64,000 nt of DNA from Paenibacillus kobensis NBRC 15729. Lineage in GTDB: Bacteria > Bacillota > Bacilli > Paenibacillales > Paenibacillaceae. Positions 34,756 to 43,141 of the stretch are shown here, in pieces (within the stretch, counting starts at the first letter, position 1; every line of letters begins with the position of its first letter). The position numbers and the translations under genes are program-made. The stretch covers positions 19,062 through 83,061 of the forward strand of contig NZ_BILZ01000025.1 of assembly GCF_004000825.1 (NCBI RefSeq). The letters are read 5' to 3'. The notes under the pieces are model-generated. The model was not told where the DNA came from, made no database searches, and saw only the letters and a program-made list of their open reading frames with translations.

Positions 34756-37700
34756 CGATGACGGCGACTCCCTTCCCGGATGGAAACCCTAGCGTCAGCA
34801 AGGACGGAATGCTGCGGTTATGAAGTCGCAGCAGCGTCCAGCCGACCCCCGTTACTCCTAACATCAAACCTGCAAGACTTCTCGCCTTCATTCCTTCGAG
34901 CTTGCTTCGAATATCCGCCCGCTGAAGCGACTGTTCGACGCATCGTTCGATGGCGGGCTTGAATTCGCGCCCCCATTCGGCTATCGAGATATCGAGCAAG
35001 ATATTGAGATTGCCGAACAATCCATGACAGAGCGATAAGCGGGGCAAGCTGCCAGTCGCTTTCATTACGGCGTCCATAACGCCCGTCAACTGCGCCGGCT
35101 TTAAGCCTGAATCTTGCGCCAGCACTCGTCCGAGCAGCACGCCTGGAGCGCCGTGGCACCAGTAGTTGGAGGCGAATGGACTTGCGGCATGCTCTCTGAG
35201 GTCTCGCCAGTTGCAGTGCGCCTCGTCGAAGTTCGACGCTTCGAATTCGGCAAGCTTGTCCCTCAGCCCGCGGCCTTCCCGCCATCCGCATTGCTTCTCC
35301 AGCTTGTCGAGTGCATAGATCAGTCCGGACGATCCGTGAGCGAAGCCCGTCCATGCGGTCGGCGCTGACTTCAGCCGATCGAGCATACGCCGACCGTAGA
35401 GCACCGCCGTATCGTAAGCCGCCTGTTCACGGGTCAGCGTCCATATATTCGTGCACAGAGTCGCGATACCGGCATAACCGTCCAAATAATCGACAATCGG
35501 CTCGGTTTCCTTGTATCCGTTCCCCTGCGTAATTTCAATTCCGGATTGCGGAGCGCTGCGGATCGAATCCAGCAGCTCCATTGCAAATTGCCTTGCATCG
35601 GGAAACTCGAACAGCTCGTTCAAGTAGATGCCGGCATATACGACCGACCCCATACCGTTAAAGACAGAAGGAGACATATCGCCTTTTATTCGTGCGAATA
35701 CCGACGTGACGAATCGGAAGCTCTTAACCGCAATGTCACGATATTTCTGTTCTTTCGTTTGCTCGTACATTTGGCCCAGAAAGACCGTCATTCCCATAAT
35801 CCCGCTGTACAGCGAGAAATCCAAAGCCTGCCACATACATCGTTCATCTTGATTGCGTACTCCAATCCAGCTTGCATATTGATCGTCCTCGATCGCCTGC
35901 TCTGTCAAATAATCCGCAATACGCCGCGCCTCAGACATCGGATCGAACAAATGCCCTTCCTCTTCACTCTTGCTCCCTGGCAGCGCCTCGACCGCAGCGG
36001 CTTCCATTTCCCGAATCTCGTTATAATGCAGCGACGCCGACATCAATCTCATTTGGAAAGCCTTGTCTTCTTCTCCGAGACGGTCGATCTGCCCGCGAAT
36101 GATGTCAAGACTCGACTGCGTAAAAACACCGTCTATTACAGCTCCGCGACAGTCCGTTACGGACGTGCCGTCCAGACCGAACGTAAAGTAAGGAATGTCG
36201 TTGTTCAGCAAATCTTGAATTTCGCTCCATACGACGCGCTCGAACGACGGCTCCGCTTTCGTAATGTTCCAAAGCATCTCCAGCAGCAACTCGCGTTTCA
36301 ATCCGTCTCCCATATTGTCCGGATGTACGGATGCGGTCAGGAAACGTCCATAAAGATAGGTCGGGCGCAGCAGCGCTCTGCATCGAACATGAGTGAACAG
36401 CGACGACACGACATCGAACAAACGCTCTTGCTCCTGGATGTAGATGCGGTAAACATTCTCAAATCCCCGCATAATATCTCCGACATATTGCACCGGATTA
36501 ATGATTTCTCCGTTCAATTGAACCAGATGGCGGTCGTGGGAAGTAACGAACGGAATTTGCTCATAACGCAGCGGTCCGCCTTCTTCGCTCTTGAGCGCCC
36601 ACCCCGTCATATTGCCGGATACCTGATCGGGCTTGCCGGCAATTCCGCTAATATCGAAATCGAACCTCATATTAAACAGCTGGCCGGTCGGATACAGCCC
36701 CGATGTCAGTACGGTGCGCTGAATCTCCGATGCCGGAAAAGGCACTACGCCGGTCTTGAAGATCGAATTGGAAATAACGGTCTCCATATCGATGACAAAA
36801 GGCATTTCCCCGCTGGCCACGATGTTCTCATAATGCATATCCGTCGACTGAAACAGATGAAAAATGCCGCTCAGCACTCCCATCCGGTAATAATAACGTG
36901 CGACCTGCTCCTCGTTCGCACAAGTCTGATGCCCAATATATTGCTGCCATCCGTAATGTCCCCGGTCAATCGTCCTCGCGGCAAGCGGACCGTCCTCCAA
37001 TCCGCTGCGCTCCAGGAAGTCGAGCCATTGCGCGAATGCCATATCGGTCTGCAGCGACCTGGGCTTGTAGACAACCGTCGTACCGTTATCAAAATGCAGC
37101 AGCGTTACCGTCCGACCGTCTTGATGCGAATCTCCCGCGCTCATGGCAATGCGCTGCAGCACGGCTGGCATACCGCCTAACAAGGTATCCTGAAGCTGGG
37201 CATAATCTTCCTCCAGCCTGCCGAACAATTCCATACCGTTGCGCACCGCTCTTGCCGCTTGCTCCGCCATCATACGTGCTAATACCGGATACTGCCGCAG
37301 AATACGTGTCCAGGCCTCCGCATCGTCAGCCCATTCGCCGATGTAAGCCTCTAACGTCAATTCCGGCTTCGACTCCCGGCACAGATGAAAGTCGTATACG
37401 ACAACTTTATCGCTTAGCATCCGCAAGTCGCTCATCCAATTCTGCATCGCATGATGGATCACTTCATCCCCCATGATGGGCTTCATGCGCTCCAGAAGAC
37501 CGCCGCTCCACATCATCTGTTCGATATAGTGCAAGAACGGGGCGGTGAATAAAGCGATTCCAAGCTGCAGGTTGCTTCGCATCCAATAAGGCGTCGGCCA
37601 AAGCTTCAGAACATCCTCAAGCGTCTGCTCCCACTGCATATCGGTAACGGAGGGGATACCGCCGCTTTGCAGCATGCTGACGAAGGCTGCTTTATCGGTC

Positions 37701-37879
37701 CCTCTCATCTGCAGCCGGCTGCCGAACACTTCGGGCGAAGAGCCTGAACGGGCTAACCACGGAGCGAGTGCCTCCGTTTCGGACAGGGCGGCGGCACCTT
37801 GCCGCTGCGTCTTGCTAGTCCCTCTCTCCGACATGTAAGCAGCCTTCGCATAGGGACGATAAGTATCCACCGTCGTCAC
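34748..37879 (-). CDS. lanM: Class II lanthipeptide synthetase LanM2 (beta-peptide enzyme)
   Basis: Second LanM of the locus, 1043 residues, paralogous to LanM1. The dehydratase half has GDSHQDGRTV, VYKPRSLQTD, TDMHYENIV and FVIDMET. The cyclase half, from about 690, has zinc-ligand motifs YWCHGAPG (Cys about 918) and LCHGLFGN (Cys-His about 961). It starts at GTG with AGGTGGGG upstream, 26 bp after the beta precursor, which is its likely substrate. Having one LanM per peptide is the arrangement seen for haloduracin and lichenicidin. Both LanMs share an MTT...YR...SER beginning, hinting at duplication. Confidence 0.95.
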   Translation of the reverse strand: MTTVDTYRPYAKAAYMSERGTSKTQRQGAAALSETEALAPWLARSGSSPEVFGSRLQMRGTDKAAFVSMLQSGGIPSVTDMQWEQTLEDVLKLWPTPYWMRSNLQLGIALFTAPFLHYIEQMMWSGGLLERMKPIMGDEVIHHAMQNWMSDLRMLSDKVVVYDFHLCRESKPELTLEAYIGEWADDAEAWTRILRQYPVLARMMAEQAARAVRNGMELFGRLEEDYAQLQDTLLGGMPAVLQRIAMSAGDSHQDGRTVTLLHFDNGTTVVYKPRSLQTDMAFAQWLDFLERSGLEDGPLAARTIDRGHYGWQQYIGHQTCANEEQVARYYYRMGVLSGIFHLFQSTDMHYENIVASGEMPFVIDMETVISNSIFKTGVVPFPASEIQRTVLTSGLYPTGQLFNMRFDFDISGIAGKPDQVSGNMTGWALKSEEGGPLRYEQIPFVTSHDRHLVQLNGEIINPVQYVGDIMRGFENVYRIYIQEQERLFDVVSSLFTHVRCRALLRPTYLYGRFLTASVHPDNMGDGLKRELLLEMLWNITKAEPSFERVVWSEIQDLLNNDIPYFTFGLDGTSVTDCRGAVIDGVFTQSSLDIIRGQIDRLGEEDKAFQMRLMSASLHYNEIREMEAAAVEALPGSKSEEEGHLFDPMSEARRIADYLTEQAIEDDQYASWIGVRNQDERCMWQALDFSLYSGIMGMTVFLGQMYEQTKEQKYRDIAVKSFRFVTSVFARIKGDMSPSVFNGMGSVVYAGIYLNELFEFPDARQFAMELLDSIRSAPQSGIEITQGNGYKETEPIVDYLDGYAGIATLCTNIWTLTREQAAYDTAVLYGRRMLDRLKSAPTAWTGFAHGSSGLIYALDKLEKQCGWREGRGLRDKLAEFEASNFDEAHCNWRDLREHAASPFASNYWCHGAPGVLLGRVLAQDSGLKPAQLTGVMDAVMKATGSLPRLSLCHGLFGNLNILLDISIAEWGREFKPAIERCVEQSLQRADIRSKLEGMKARSLAGLMLGVTGVGWTLLRLHNRSIPSLLTLGFPSGKGVAVIDA

Positions 37880-37905
37880 GATATCCCCACCTTCATTCGC
37901 TTAAA

Positions 37906-38088
37906 TTAGCATTTCGTCGAACATGCCGTCGTCGGGCACGATCTGCTGGAATCTTGAATCGTATAGATGATTACTGGCGGGATAATCGCGCACGGCCACG
38001 AACTGCGCTGTTCAACTTCAGCAGCGCCGGACAGTTCCATCAATTCGGACTCGTTCACTTCGCCGATCATATCGATTGCTCGCATCAT
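37906..38088 (-). CDS. lanA2: Lanthipeptide precursor, beta component
   Basis: A 60-residue precursor starting MMRAIDMIGEVNESELMEL. The leader is shorter than usual (about 22-28 residues) and an in-frame TGA directly upstream rules out extension. EVNESELMELSGA parallels the haloduracin-beta leader. LanT would cut after SGA (20-22), leaving AEVEQR, which parallels the hexapeptides trimmed in the lichenicidin and cytolysin families. The core (29-60) begins SSWPC and ends CPTTACSTKC, matching the CPTTKCTSxC end of known beta peptides; Cys33, 51, 56 and 60 can form rings. AGGAGGTG precedes ATG. First gene of the biosynthetic operon. Confidence 0.93.
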   Translation of the reverse strand: MMRAIDMIGEVNESELMELSGAAEVEQRSSWPCAIIPPVIIYTIQDSSRSCPTTACSTKC

Positions 38089-38147
38089 TATTCACCTCCT
38101 TTCATTGTTGGCGATGCATTCCAGTATTGCTTCGATCTCTTGTCATC

Positions 38148-38175
38148 ATCTTATCAAGCAATCGGACTGCCGAAT
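38148..38175 (-). promoter_or_regulatory. Probable activator-dependent promoter of the lanA2-lanM2-lanT-lanA1-lanM1 operon
   Basis: TAAGAT (38148-38153) can serve as -10. At 17 bp the -35 position reads TATTCG, a poor match, which suits dependence on an activator. The paired palindromes lie just upstream. Confidence 0.35.
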
Positions 38176-38178
38176 ATC

Positions 38179-38214
38179 GTGGCAATCCACACACTTCCAT
38201 GTGGTTTCCCACAT
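38179..38214. promoter_or_regulatory. Two GTGG-N4-CCAC palindromes, candidate LanR operators
   Basis: On the minus strand ATGTGG-GAAA-CCACAT (38199-38214) and GTGG-ATTG-CCAC (38179-38190) have centres 22 bp apart, two helical turns. They lie 90-130 bp upstream of lanA2, at roughly -43 and -65 relative to the likely transcription start. The LuxR-type regulator gene is immediately upstream. Confidence 0.6.
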
Positions 38215-38242
38215 TTCACACTCCCTGCGGAAGATCGAATGA

Positions 38243-38292
38243 ATAAAAGCCTGCGGGGAGCGCTTCCGATCGGAAACGCTCCCCGCAGGCTT
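38243..38292 (-). terminator. Terminator of the protease-regulator operon
   Basis: A 16-bp perfect stem (AAGCCTGCGGGGAGCG with its complement) is followed by TTTTATTC on the minus strand, 4 bp after the LuxR-type gene. It isolates the biosynthetic operon from the genes upstream. Confidence 0.9.
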
Positions 38293-38295
38293 GGA

Positions 38296-38925
38296 TCACA
38301 CAGGAGTCTGCCAATATTTCGCCACCGCTTCTACCCGGTTTCTTACGCCCAGCTTGCGGTAAATTTTGCTCAAATACGTCTCGATTGTCCGCACGCTAAG
38401 GTGCATGCTCTTGGCAATTTCCTTATTCGTGCTGCCGCCCGCCACCTGCTCCATCACGGTACGCTCCGAATGCGTCAGATTCGGTTGCACATCCGAAGAC
38501 GCATTGCGCAGCTCGACCAGCTCCGCCATACGCGTAGGGAGGATGGAGAAGCCGCATAGCTCTCCCTCCATTGCGACCATGAGCTGCCGCTGGGTGGAAT
38601 AAGCGGGAAGGTAGCTGACAATTCCCGAGCTCCAGAAATCTTCCACCATCAATTCATCCTCCCGCTCATATAACGCGATAATATGATTGATGATCTTATT
38701 CCGCTTCAGCTCGCGAACGAGATCGAGCGATTGGTTTATAAGCGCGCTTTCGACTAGAAGGATGTTCGGACGGGACTTCACGAGCATCTCACGCTCAATA
38801 CAGTTGCTCGTCATCACTTTATCGATGAAATGAAACTGCTCGATCAGAAACTTCAATCCGAAGAGCAGCGTTCCTTGCTGCATAATGATCATTGAACTGT
38901 AATGGTGTGCCAGCACAAGCTCCAC
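38296..38925 (-). CDS. LuxR/NarL-type regulator with degenerate receiver domain (LanR candidate)
   Basis: A 209-residue protein. The C-terminal LuxR HTH is intact (LTHSERTVMEQVAGGSTNKEIAKSMHLS then RTIETYLSKIYRKLG). The N-terminal part aligns with a receiver domain, but the acidic pair is replaced by HH (LAHHY, 5-9). The phosphoacceptor Asp is Glu59 (NILLVESAL), and the switch Lys is missing (SYLPAYS). It therefore cannot be phosphorylated in the usual way and has no kinase partner nearby. GTG start with AAGGACAGAG upstream. Co-transcribed with the protease (23-bp gap); likely regulator of the lanthipeptide operon. Confidence 0.85.
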   Translation of the reverse strand: MELVLAHHYSSMIIMQQGTLLFGLKFLIEQFHFIDKVMTSNCIEREMLVKSRPNILLVESALINQSLDLVRELKRNKIINHIIALYEREDELMVEDFWSSGIVSYLPAYSTQRQLMVAMEGELCGFSILPTRMAELVELRNASSDVQPNLTHSERTVMEQVAGGSTNKEIAKSMHLSVRTIETYLSKIYRKLGVRNRVEAVAKYWQTPV

Positions 38926-38948
38926 CTCTGTCCTTATATACTTCCCTC

Positions 38949-40400
38949 TTATCGGGTAACTGCCTTGTATACGTTTAAGATGCCGCTTCCATAAAACGAC
39001 GAGTCTTTGCCACTGCTGTCGACACCGTATTTATACAAATGCCGTTCCGCCTGCGCCGGCTTATTCTTTAATCCATATTTGCCGATGATTAACCCAAGGG
39101 CTGCCGATACTTTCGGTGTCGCAACTGAAGTGCCGGCCATAAAGCCGTACCCTCCGCCGACGACCGTGCTGATGACCTGTTCCTTTTCATACCAGCCTTC
39201 CGCTAACCACCGGTCTATTCCATACTGCTCATAATACCGGTAGTCTCCTCCCGGAGCACTAATGTCGACCAATCCTCTGCCATAATTCGAGAACAACGAC
39301 AATTCATTCGTTGGTCCTACGGATGCAACCGTTACAACGTTCGGCAGCGAAGCCGGCACATCGAATACTTTACCTTTGAACGTAACGCCGTCCTCGGCCA
39401 TCTTCGCCCGCATAAATTGCTCGAACTGCTTACGGTCCTTCTCGTTGACGCCGTCGTTGCCGACGGCCGCTACGACAACCGAGCCTCTGTCGCGAGCATA
39501 CTCGATAGCCCGCTTGTATCCCTCAATCTCGACAAGTTCCTCGTTGCTTTTCCCTTCCGATGAGAACGTAAGCCCTTTAATCAAATAGCTTCCAAGACTG
39601 AGATTAATAACATCTACGTCGTCCTTGGCGGCCTCTACGATCGCTTTAATGACCCAGATCGTCTCCGCTGATCCGCTGCCGAATACACGGTAGGACCGTA
39701 TTCCGATATGCGGCGCAATTCCTTTGATCATGCCGTCCGCCGCCACTTGCCCGGCGACGAACGTGCCATGGCCGGTCAGATCGTTCGTTTGGTTCACATT
39801 CCCGCTCTCCTGCGGCTCGCCGCCACGGAACCCCCCTGCCGGGACGAGATTGCGGGAACCCGGCTTAATATTGGCGGCCAGATCCGGATGAGGATAAAGG
39901 CCGGAATCGATTATGCCGACTATTACCTTTGAGGAACCCTCGTAGACATTGTAGCTTGACCCATTACGGGTCGACTGCTGCATATCCCACTGCAGATCCC
40001 ACAGATAGGGCAGCGTAGCCAATGAAACGGTTCGCTCGTCTTGCGCCGGCTCCAGCGCCCGGACGGATCGGTTGAAGCTCTCGACCTGGCTGTCAGCCGC
40101 TAACCGGCCGGAATAGCCCGCCTTCCCTTTGACTTGAATCAATCCAAGCTCCCTGACCTCGTACACAACCTGGAACCCTTCCTGCTTCACCTTCGCTACA
40201 AATCGATCATACGGGATGTCATTCTTCTTTATAAGCGTATAATAGTGATCTTCTTCGGATAGGCCGTTGTAGGAGCCGGCCGTTACCGGAGTTATCATCA
40301 CGATCAAGCTTGCGATTAATAGGAGCGGGAACCACCTCCATGATAAACCAGATGCCTCCCGGCGCACAGAATCGTTCTCTACTCTCAATATCCGCCTCAC
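38949..40400 (-). CDS. lanP: Subtilisin-like serine protease (S8), LanP candidate
   Basis: Secreted or anchored protease of 483 residues. Signal/anchor helix at about 22-41, propeptide about 42-130, then the S8 catalytic domain with Asp165 (IIDSGLYPHPD), His211 (GHGTFVAG), oxyanion Asn315 (AAVGNDG) and Ser425 (GTSVATP), all intact. It starts at GTG with GGGGAGG upstream. Position and size fit LicP, CylA or NisP-type leader-trimming proteases. Both precursors in this locus have an Arg after a shared GAAEV sequence that such an enzyme could recognise (inference). A general extracellular protease is the alternative. Confidence 0.85.
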   Translation of the reverse strand: MRRILRVENDSVRREASGLSWRWFPLLLIASLIVMITPVTAGSYNGLSEEDHYYTLIKKNDIPYDRFVAKVKQEGFQVVYEVRELGLIQVKGKAGYSGRLAADSQVESFNRSVRALEPAQDERTVSLATLPYLWDLQWDMQQSTRNGSSYNVYEGSSKVIVGIIDSGLYPHPDLAANIKPGSRNLVPAGGFRGGEPQESGNVNQTNDLTGHGTFVAGQVAADGMIKGIAPHIGIRSYRVFGSGSAETIWVIKAIVEAAKDDVDVINLSLGSYLIKGLTFSSEGKSNEELVEIEGYKRAIEYARDRGSVVVAAVGNDGVNEKDRKQFEQFMRAKMAEDGVTFKGKVFDVPASLPNVVTVASVGPTNELSLFSNYGRGLVDISAPGGDYRYYEQYGIDRWLAEGWYEKEQVISTVVGGGYGFMAGTSVATPKVSAALGLIIGKYGLKNKPAQAERHLYKYGVDSSGKDSSFYGSGILNVYKAVTR

Positions 40401-40724
40401 GATTTACCTCCCCTAATCTATGATAAATTTAGCAGCCAGGCTGACCGCCTCTCCAAAATTAGATATCAATCCCCCCCATCTCGCCAAAGTTCTGCTTGCT
40501 ATTCCGGCAATACCTGATTGCCTCCGACACATTATATACCAAAGTCAAAACTTTTAAAATTCAGACTATTTATCTATTAACTGGAAGAACAGGGAAAGTA
40601 AAACCTTTCTCCTATCTATCTTCCGCTAAGTTCGTCAGTCTATGTAGAATGGAGGGCCAACGATATATGACGGAAGCCCTTTCGACTCGATCCCTCTTTC
40701 AAGAGGGAAGCACTATTTTTCCGA
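40401..40724. other. Intergenic region upstream of lanP
   Basis: About 320 bp without a credible gene. TATAAT at 40531-40536 (minus) is the best -10 for lanP, with a weak TTTTAA at the -35 position; this would give a leader of about 125 nt. A hairpin CCCTCTT/AAGAGGG at 40692-40707 (plus) is followed after 7 nt by T5. No copy of the GTGG-N4-CCAC operator is present here. Confidence 0.4.
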
Positions 40725-40766
40725 CAAAAAAACGGTCCCTCTGCCCCTTGAGCAGAAGAACCGTTT
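40725..40766 (-). terminator. Terminator of the DUF695/RraB gene
   Basis: On the minus strand AAACGGTTCTTCTGC pairs (with G-U pairs) with GCAGAGGGACCGTTT, followed by T7. Confidence 0.8.
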
Positions 40767-40767
40767 A

Positions 40768-41703
40768 TTATGGCTTCCAAGAGTCGCTTCGTTTGCCATT
40801 CATGGAATTGCCCATTATTCGGCGCATGAACGCCTTAAACCGTGCCGAAAAAGACAGCTGCATAGCGGAGCCCCATCCGTCATATTTGCCTTCCTTGCCG
40901 TTAAGCAGACGGTACAGTTCATCGACCCGCCGGTTGAGCGTATCGAGCTTCACATCGTCTTGTCTGCTAATGACGAGCGGATACGGATAATCCGGTTCCG
41001 GATCGCCGCTTTTCCCCTCTTCGATCCGATAGCCGAGCCTCTCAAGCGTCTGCTTCATTCCGATTCGGTCATCGTTGTGGCGGAACAACAGCCAATGATA
41101 TACCGTTCGCTGACGGTTGATCCGATCACCGTGGTGGGCAAGTGCATAAACCATCTGCGCATTATGAATGAGAAGCTGTTCCCTGTCGTCGGGCAGCATA
41201 TATTTATAAAATTCCCAATTCGAATCCGGCTTTCGGTACAGCTGCGCGCGAATTTCCTTATTCTGCTGGATAAGCGTCTTCAGCAGGCGGTCGTCGTAAT
41301 CGCTTCGCACATAATAGTAGAACTCCAGCTTCGATTCCGTATGCAGCCGGCCTACATAATAATGCTCACCAGCCCCGGACATCGCCTGTTCCAGGCGGGT
41401 TGCCCAGCCTTCAAGCTCAAGCACTGCATCGGCTCTTCGTTTGCCGCTGTGTGACAGACGGTAGACGTTCACCGTAACCGACAGCAGCTCGTCGAATGAT
41501 TCGATCGGATAATCAGATTTATATCCGGAATTGACAAGCAGCCGCAAATGCTCACTGTTCGTTCGCCGTTCAAAAAATCCCCAGTCTTCTCCTGTCTTTT
41601 CCGTAAAGATTACCTCTCTATCCTGCCATGTTGTCGCCGAATGACCGACTGACGCCGTCAATGCCGATGAGCCTATTATACTGCAATTGCTATATCGAAC
41701 CAA
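40768..41703 (-). CDS. DUF695 and RraB-domain protein
   Basis: Cytosolic protein of up to 311 residues. The N-terminal half (about 28-160, EDWGFFERRTNSEHLRLL onward) resembles DUF695, and the second half (about 170-270, HRTVYHWLLFRHNDDRIGMKQTLERLGY) resembles the RraB fold (ribonuclease E regulator B). Paired DUF695-RraB proteins are widespread but uncharacterised. The first about 25 residues (MVRYSNCSIIGSS) look unlike the family, so the true start may lie near 41620, but no better start codon is evident. Monocistronic, with a terminator. Confidence 0.6.
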   Translation of the reverse strand: MVRYSNCSIIGSSALTASVGHSATTWQDREVIFTEKTGEDWGFFERRTNSEHLRLLVNSGYKSDYPIESFDELLSVTVNVYRLSHSGKRRADAVLELEGWATRLEQAMSGAGEHYYVGRLHTESKLEFYYYVRSDYDDRLLKTLIQQNKEIRAQLYRKPDSNWEFYKYMLPDDREQLLIHNAQMVYALAHHGDRINRQRTVYHWLLFRHNDDRIGMKQTLERLGYRIEEGKSGDPEPDYPYPLVISRQDDVKLDTLNRRVDELYRLLNGKEGKYDGWGSAMQLSFSARFKAFMRRIMGNSMNGKRSDSWKP

Positions 41704-41816
41704 CCTACGATTTGCCTAGATTCGTATAGGTTCGCGTGCAATTATACCGTAATTCGCCGAAATAAGCCAAATAGCCGAGCCCTGGGAATGACTTTTCCCA
41801 GAACTCAGCATAGGCT

Positions 41817-42539
41817 TTAAGGCAAGTCGATCACAAGCAACCGGCTTTCGCCATGCCCCGACAGCAATAGCTCAGAGCTTCCTTCCACCCGCGCCGAATC
41901 TCTGCGGCCGAGCCGTACGTCTTGCTCTCCCGCTCGAACGCCGACGCTTCCTTCCAGCACGAACAGAAATACTCGGCGTCCATCCGCTTGCCGGAAGGTC
42001 AGCGTCTCATCGGACGACAATTCCGTCAAGTACATCGTCATATCTTGATGAATCTGCGCGACAGCACCTGACTTTTGCAAGGCTGCATCGCCGCTGACGA
42101 CTGGTACGAGTTTTCCTCTTAGGTCGTCGACAGGAAAGGACGATGTCTCGTAAGAAGGGTCAAGCCCGGGCGTCTGAGGCAAGAACCACATTTGCAGCAG
42201 CGAAACCGGCTCGTCAGAAGAAGGATTCATTTCGGAATGAAACACCCCGCTCCCCGCTGACATGCGTTGAATACCGCCCCATGTCGTAACCGCTTGATTG
42301 CCGAGGCTGTCCCGATGCTCCAGCTTACCGCTTAACACGAGAGTGACAATCTCCATCTCGCGGTGAGGATGCATACCGAAGCCGTTGCCTCCCTCAATAT
42401 AGTCGTCATTCAGAACCCGCATCGGACCGAACTGCAAATTGTTCGGATCGTAATAATCAGCGAACGAGAAACTGAAAGCAGTGTGCAGCCAGCCGTGGCT
42501 TGCTTGGTAACGTTGATCGGCATTATAGACTTGTATCAT
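41817..42539 (-). CDS. Pirin-family bicupin (quercetin dioxygenase-like)
   Basis: Metal-binding cupin protein of 240 residues of the YhhW/pirin type. Metal ligands are visible as MHPHREMEIVTLVLSGKLEHRDS in the first cupin (His-x-His, then His) with the matching Glu in SGVFHSEMN. The C-terminal cupin is reduced. Related proteins cleave quercetin or sense redox state. AAAGGGGAGC ahead of ATG. It lies downstream of doxX on the same strand (70 bp) under a YodB-like regulator, which suggests a role in handling quinone-like or flavonoid electrophiles (inference). Confidence 0.88.
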   Translation of the reverse strand: MIQVYNADQRYQASHGWLHTAFSFSFADYYDPNNLQFGPMRVLNDDYIEGGNGFGMHPHREMEIVTLVLSGKLEHRDSLGNQAVTTWGGIQRMSAGSGVFHSEMNPSSDEPVSLLQMWFLPQTPGLDPSYETSSFPVDDLRGKLVPVVSGDAALQKSGAVAQIHQDMTMYLTELSSDETLTFRQADGRRVFLFVLEGSVGVRAGEQDVRLGRRDSARVEGSSELLLSGHGESRLLVIDLP

Positions 42540-42609
42540 GTTTGCTGCTCCCCTTTGTCTAAGTCGTTATGCCGTGAAGTGACGGCAGCGGCGAAAACCG
42601 CTTATGCCC

Positions 42610-43008
42610 TTATTTTAACAGTGCGTCAATCGAATACTCGCCAGCACCAGTCAAGGCAATACCGAGCGCAACCGCAATGAGCACTAGATTATATTCATAC
42701 CCATTCTGCGTCACCCACAGCCCGTTTTTGAAATGAACCTTCGCAGCTGCCATCAGCATCGTTACGATAATGAACGCCGCGCCGAGCCAAGTCACCAGAC
42801 CGAAGCCGAACAACAATCCGCCAATTAACTCTCCTGCTCCGGCAGCGAACGCCATCATGACGCCTGGTTTCAGTCCAATCGATTCCAGCCATCCGCCCGT
42901 TCCTTTCAACCCGTATCCCCCGAACCATCCGAACAGCTTCTGCGCTCCATGACCGACAAATAACAGACCAATAATTACCCGAATAATAAGAAGCCCCGTA
43001 TCTAACAT
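42610..43008 (-). CDS. DoxX-family membrane protein (CatD-like)
   Basis: A 132-residue protein with four membrane helices (about 5-25, 45-68, 72-95, 105-125). IIRVIIGLLFVGHGAQKLFGWFGG is the DoxX hallmark. In Bacillus the DoxX protein CatD works with a ring-cleaving dioxygenase under CatR/YodB control. GGAGAGG 7 nt ahead of ATG at 43008 sets the start; the upstream open frame lacks family features. The pirin gene follows, and the YodB-like regulator is divergent. Confidence 0.9.
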   Translation of the reverse strand: MLDTGLLIIRVIIGLLFVGHGAQKLFGWFGGYGLKGTGGWLESIGLKPGVMMAFAAGAGELIGGLLFGFGLVTWLGAAFIIVTMLMAAAKVHFKNGLWVTQNGYEYNLVLIAVALGIALTGAGEYSIDALLK

Positions 43009-43065
43009 ATTAACCTCTCCTCTTGTTCCGACTGCTGCGGAACGTTTTGTTTTGTTGTTGATTGA

Positions 43066-43095
43066 ATAATAATATAAGTTACTTACTTTAGTCAA
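43066..43095 (-). promoter_or_regulatory. Promoter of doxX
   Basis: TTGACT (43090-43095) and TATTAT (43066-43071) with 18-bp spacing. The spacer is overlapped by the inverted repeat at 43080-43098. Confidence 0.6.
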
Positions 43096-43098
43096 GTA
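43080..43098. promoter_or_regulatory. Candidate YodB/CatR-type operator between doxX and its regulator
   Basis: TACTTACTTTAGTCAAGTA is an imperfect palindrome (TACTT / AAGTA arms) covering the -35 and spacer of the doxX promoter, the expected place for repression. Confidence 0.5.
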
Positions 43099-43141
43099 TA
43101 TAAACATAATAAAGTTTTTTAGTCCGATCACCCTGTATCAC

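Noticed and set aside
35546..37180. 544-codon plus-strand frame opposite lanM2
   Set aside because: Long only because of the base composition of the lanM2 gene on the other strand; no start signal or recognisable domain.
29152..37879. Single LanM acting on both peptides with the other decayed
   Set aside because: Both LanMs keep the kinase-like dehydratase residues and all zinc ligands, so neither looks decayed.
40496..40990. 164-codon plus-strand frame upstream of lanP
   Set aside because: Runs through a terminator hairpin and antisense into the DUF695/RraB gene; weak start region.
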